From assembly GCA_003454835.1 (NCBI GenBank), contig DMTA01000120.1, positions 4,450 through 10,811 of the forward strand: a DNA stretch of 6,362 nucleotides, read 5' to 3'. The position numbers and the translations under genes are program-made. Each line of letters opens with the position of its first letter. The first letter of the stretch is position 1. The notes under the pieces were generated by a model. It searched no databases, was not told the DNA's origin, and saw nothing but the letters and a program-made list of their open reading frames with translations. Positions 5,364 to 6,362 of the stretch are shown in pieces. Source of the stretch: Achromobacter sp. Its GTDB lineage: Bacteria > Pseudomonadota > Gammaproteobacteria > Burkholderiales > Burkholderiaceae_B.

Positions 5364-6362
5364 ATGAAGCGCATGCTGTTCAATGCGACGCATCAGGAAG
5401 AATTACGCGTCGCTATCGTCGATGGGCAAAAACTCATCGACCTTGACATCGAGACTGCCGGCCGCGAACAGCGCAAAGGCAATATCTACAAAGGTGTCAT
5501 CACCCGGATCGAACCCGGCCTCGAAGCTTGCTTCGTCAACTACGGCGAAGACCGTCACGGCTTTCTGCCCTTCAAGGAAGTTGCGCGCAGCTTCTTCAAG
5601 GAAGGCGTCGATGTCCGCACCGCCCGCATCCAGGACGCCCTGCGCGAAGGCCAGGAACTGATCGTCCAGGTCGAAAAAGAAGAACGCGGCAACAAGGGCG
5701 CAGCCCTGACCACGTTCATCTCGCTGGCTGGCCGCTATCTGGTCCTGATGCCCAACAACCCCCGCGGCGGTGGTGTTTCGCGCCGCGTCGAGGGCGAGGA
5801 CCGCCAGGAACTGCGCGACACGATGGAGCAGCTCGACCTGCCCCAGGGCATGAGCATCATTGCCCGCACCGCAGGCATCGGCCGCAACGTCGAAGAACTG
5901 CAATGGGACCTGTCCTATCTGCTGCAGCTCTGGACCGCCATCGACGGCGCCGCGCGCGACAACTCCGCGCCGATCCTGATCTACCTCGAATCCAGCCTGG
6001 TCATCCGCGCGATCCGCGATTACTTCTCGCCCGAAATCGGCGAGATCCTGATCGACACCGACGAGATCGCCGACCAGGCTACCGCCTTCATGAGCGTGGT
6101 GATGCCGGACAACGTCCAGCGCGTCAAACGCTACCGTGACGACATCCCCCTCTTCTCGCGCTTCCAGATCGAACACCAGATCGAGACGGCCTACTCGCGT
6201 ACGGTGCAACTGCCCTCGGGCGGCGCCATCGTGATCGACCACACCGAAGCCCTGGTTTCCGTGGACGTGAACTCGGCCCGCTCGACCCGCGGCGCCGACA
6301 TCGAGGAAACCGCGCTGCGCACCAACTCGGAAGCGGCCGACGAAGTGGCCCGCCAGCTGCGC
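5364..6362 (+). CDS. rne: RNase E, N-terminal catalytic part (3' end outside window)
   Basis: The first 333 codons of the essential endoribonuclease that starts decay of most mRNAs, processes rRNA and tRNA, and anchors the degradosome at the inner membrane. It opens [22 protein letters not shown], close to E. coli RNase E and unlike RNase G. Domains by analogy: RNase H-like (1-35 and about 213-276), S1 RNA-binding (about 36-118, [23 protein letters not shown]), 5'-sensor (about 119-212) with the 5'-monophosphate pocket residues Arg168-Thr169 (IIARTAG), and the start of the DNase I-like catalytic domain. The first catalytic Asp is Asp301 ([17 protein letters not shown]), matching E. coli Asp303; the second Asp, the zinc-link cysteines and the C-terminal scaffold lie beyond the edge. 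It is divergent from rluC and is preceded by a long structured leader suggesting autoregulation. Confidence 0.97.
   Translation, partial: MKRMLFNATHQEELRVAIVDGQKLIDLDIETAGREQRKGNIYKGVITRIEPGLEACFVNYGEDRHGFLPFKEVARSFFKEGVDVRTARIQDALREGQELIVQVEKEERGNKGAALTTFISLAGRYLVLMPNNPRGGGVSRRVEGEDRQELRDTMEQLDLPQGMSIIARTAGIGRNVEELQWDLSYLLQLWTAIDGAARDNSAPILIYLESSLVIRAIRDYFSPEIGEILIDTDEIADQATAFMSVVMPDNVQRVKRYRDDIPLFSRFQIEHQIETAYSRTVQLPSGGAIVIDHTEALVSVDVNSARSTRGADIEETALRTNSEAADEVARQLR

Noticed and set aside
5403..6242. 279-codon open frame on the minus strand opposite rne
   Set aside because: It is antisense to highly conserved RNase E codons, with an Asp/Ala/Val-rich composition typical of antisense GC-rich frames.

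Overview
The window looks like chromosomal DNA of a betaproteobacterium, most likely Alcaligenaceae (Bordetella/Achromobacter-like). This rests on high GC, GC-ending codons and protein sequences that read as Burkholderiales-type; the genus is inferred, not proven. It carries seven genes, two of them cut by the window edges. All look like core or widely conserved genes. I see no mobile element, phage, CRISPR array, tRNA or rRNA.

Layout from left to right: (1) the 3' part of a tetrapyrrole-methylase-fold SAM methyltransferase (+), followed after 2 nt by an amiD-like lipoprotein N-acetylmuramoyl-L-alanine amidase (+). (2) A convergent gap of about 150 bp holding an array of 15-bp tandem repeats that begins at the amidase stop codon. 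(3) msrQ and msrP on the minus strand (order of transcription msrP then msrQ), the Tat-exported molybdopterin methionine sulfoxide reductase and its haem membrane partner. (4) A 163-bp gap with two inverted repeats. (5) gph-like HAD phosphatase and rluC on the minus strand (order of transcription rluC then gph, 1 nt apart). (6) About 500 bp without a credible gene, which I read as the long 5' untranslated leader of rne, with a promoter bearing a perfect TATAAT box that overlaps the rluC start codon, several hairpins, a U6 tract and a perfect 20-bp palindrome just before the ribosome binding site. (7) The first 333 codons of rne (RNase E, +), open at the right edge.

Functionally there are two envelope-maintenance blocks (peptidoglycan amidase; repair of oxidised periplasmic methionines) and an RNA-metabolism block (23S rRNA pseudouridylation by RluC next to the main mRNA endonuclease RNase E). 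The rluC/rne divergence and the structured leader resemble the E. coli arrangement, where RNase E autoregulates through its own leader. The points most worth a second look are that leader and the 15-bp repeat array at the end of the amidase gene. I found no convincing evidence of a wholly new system.
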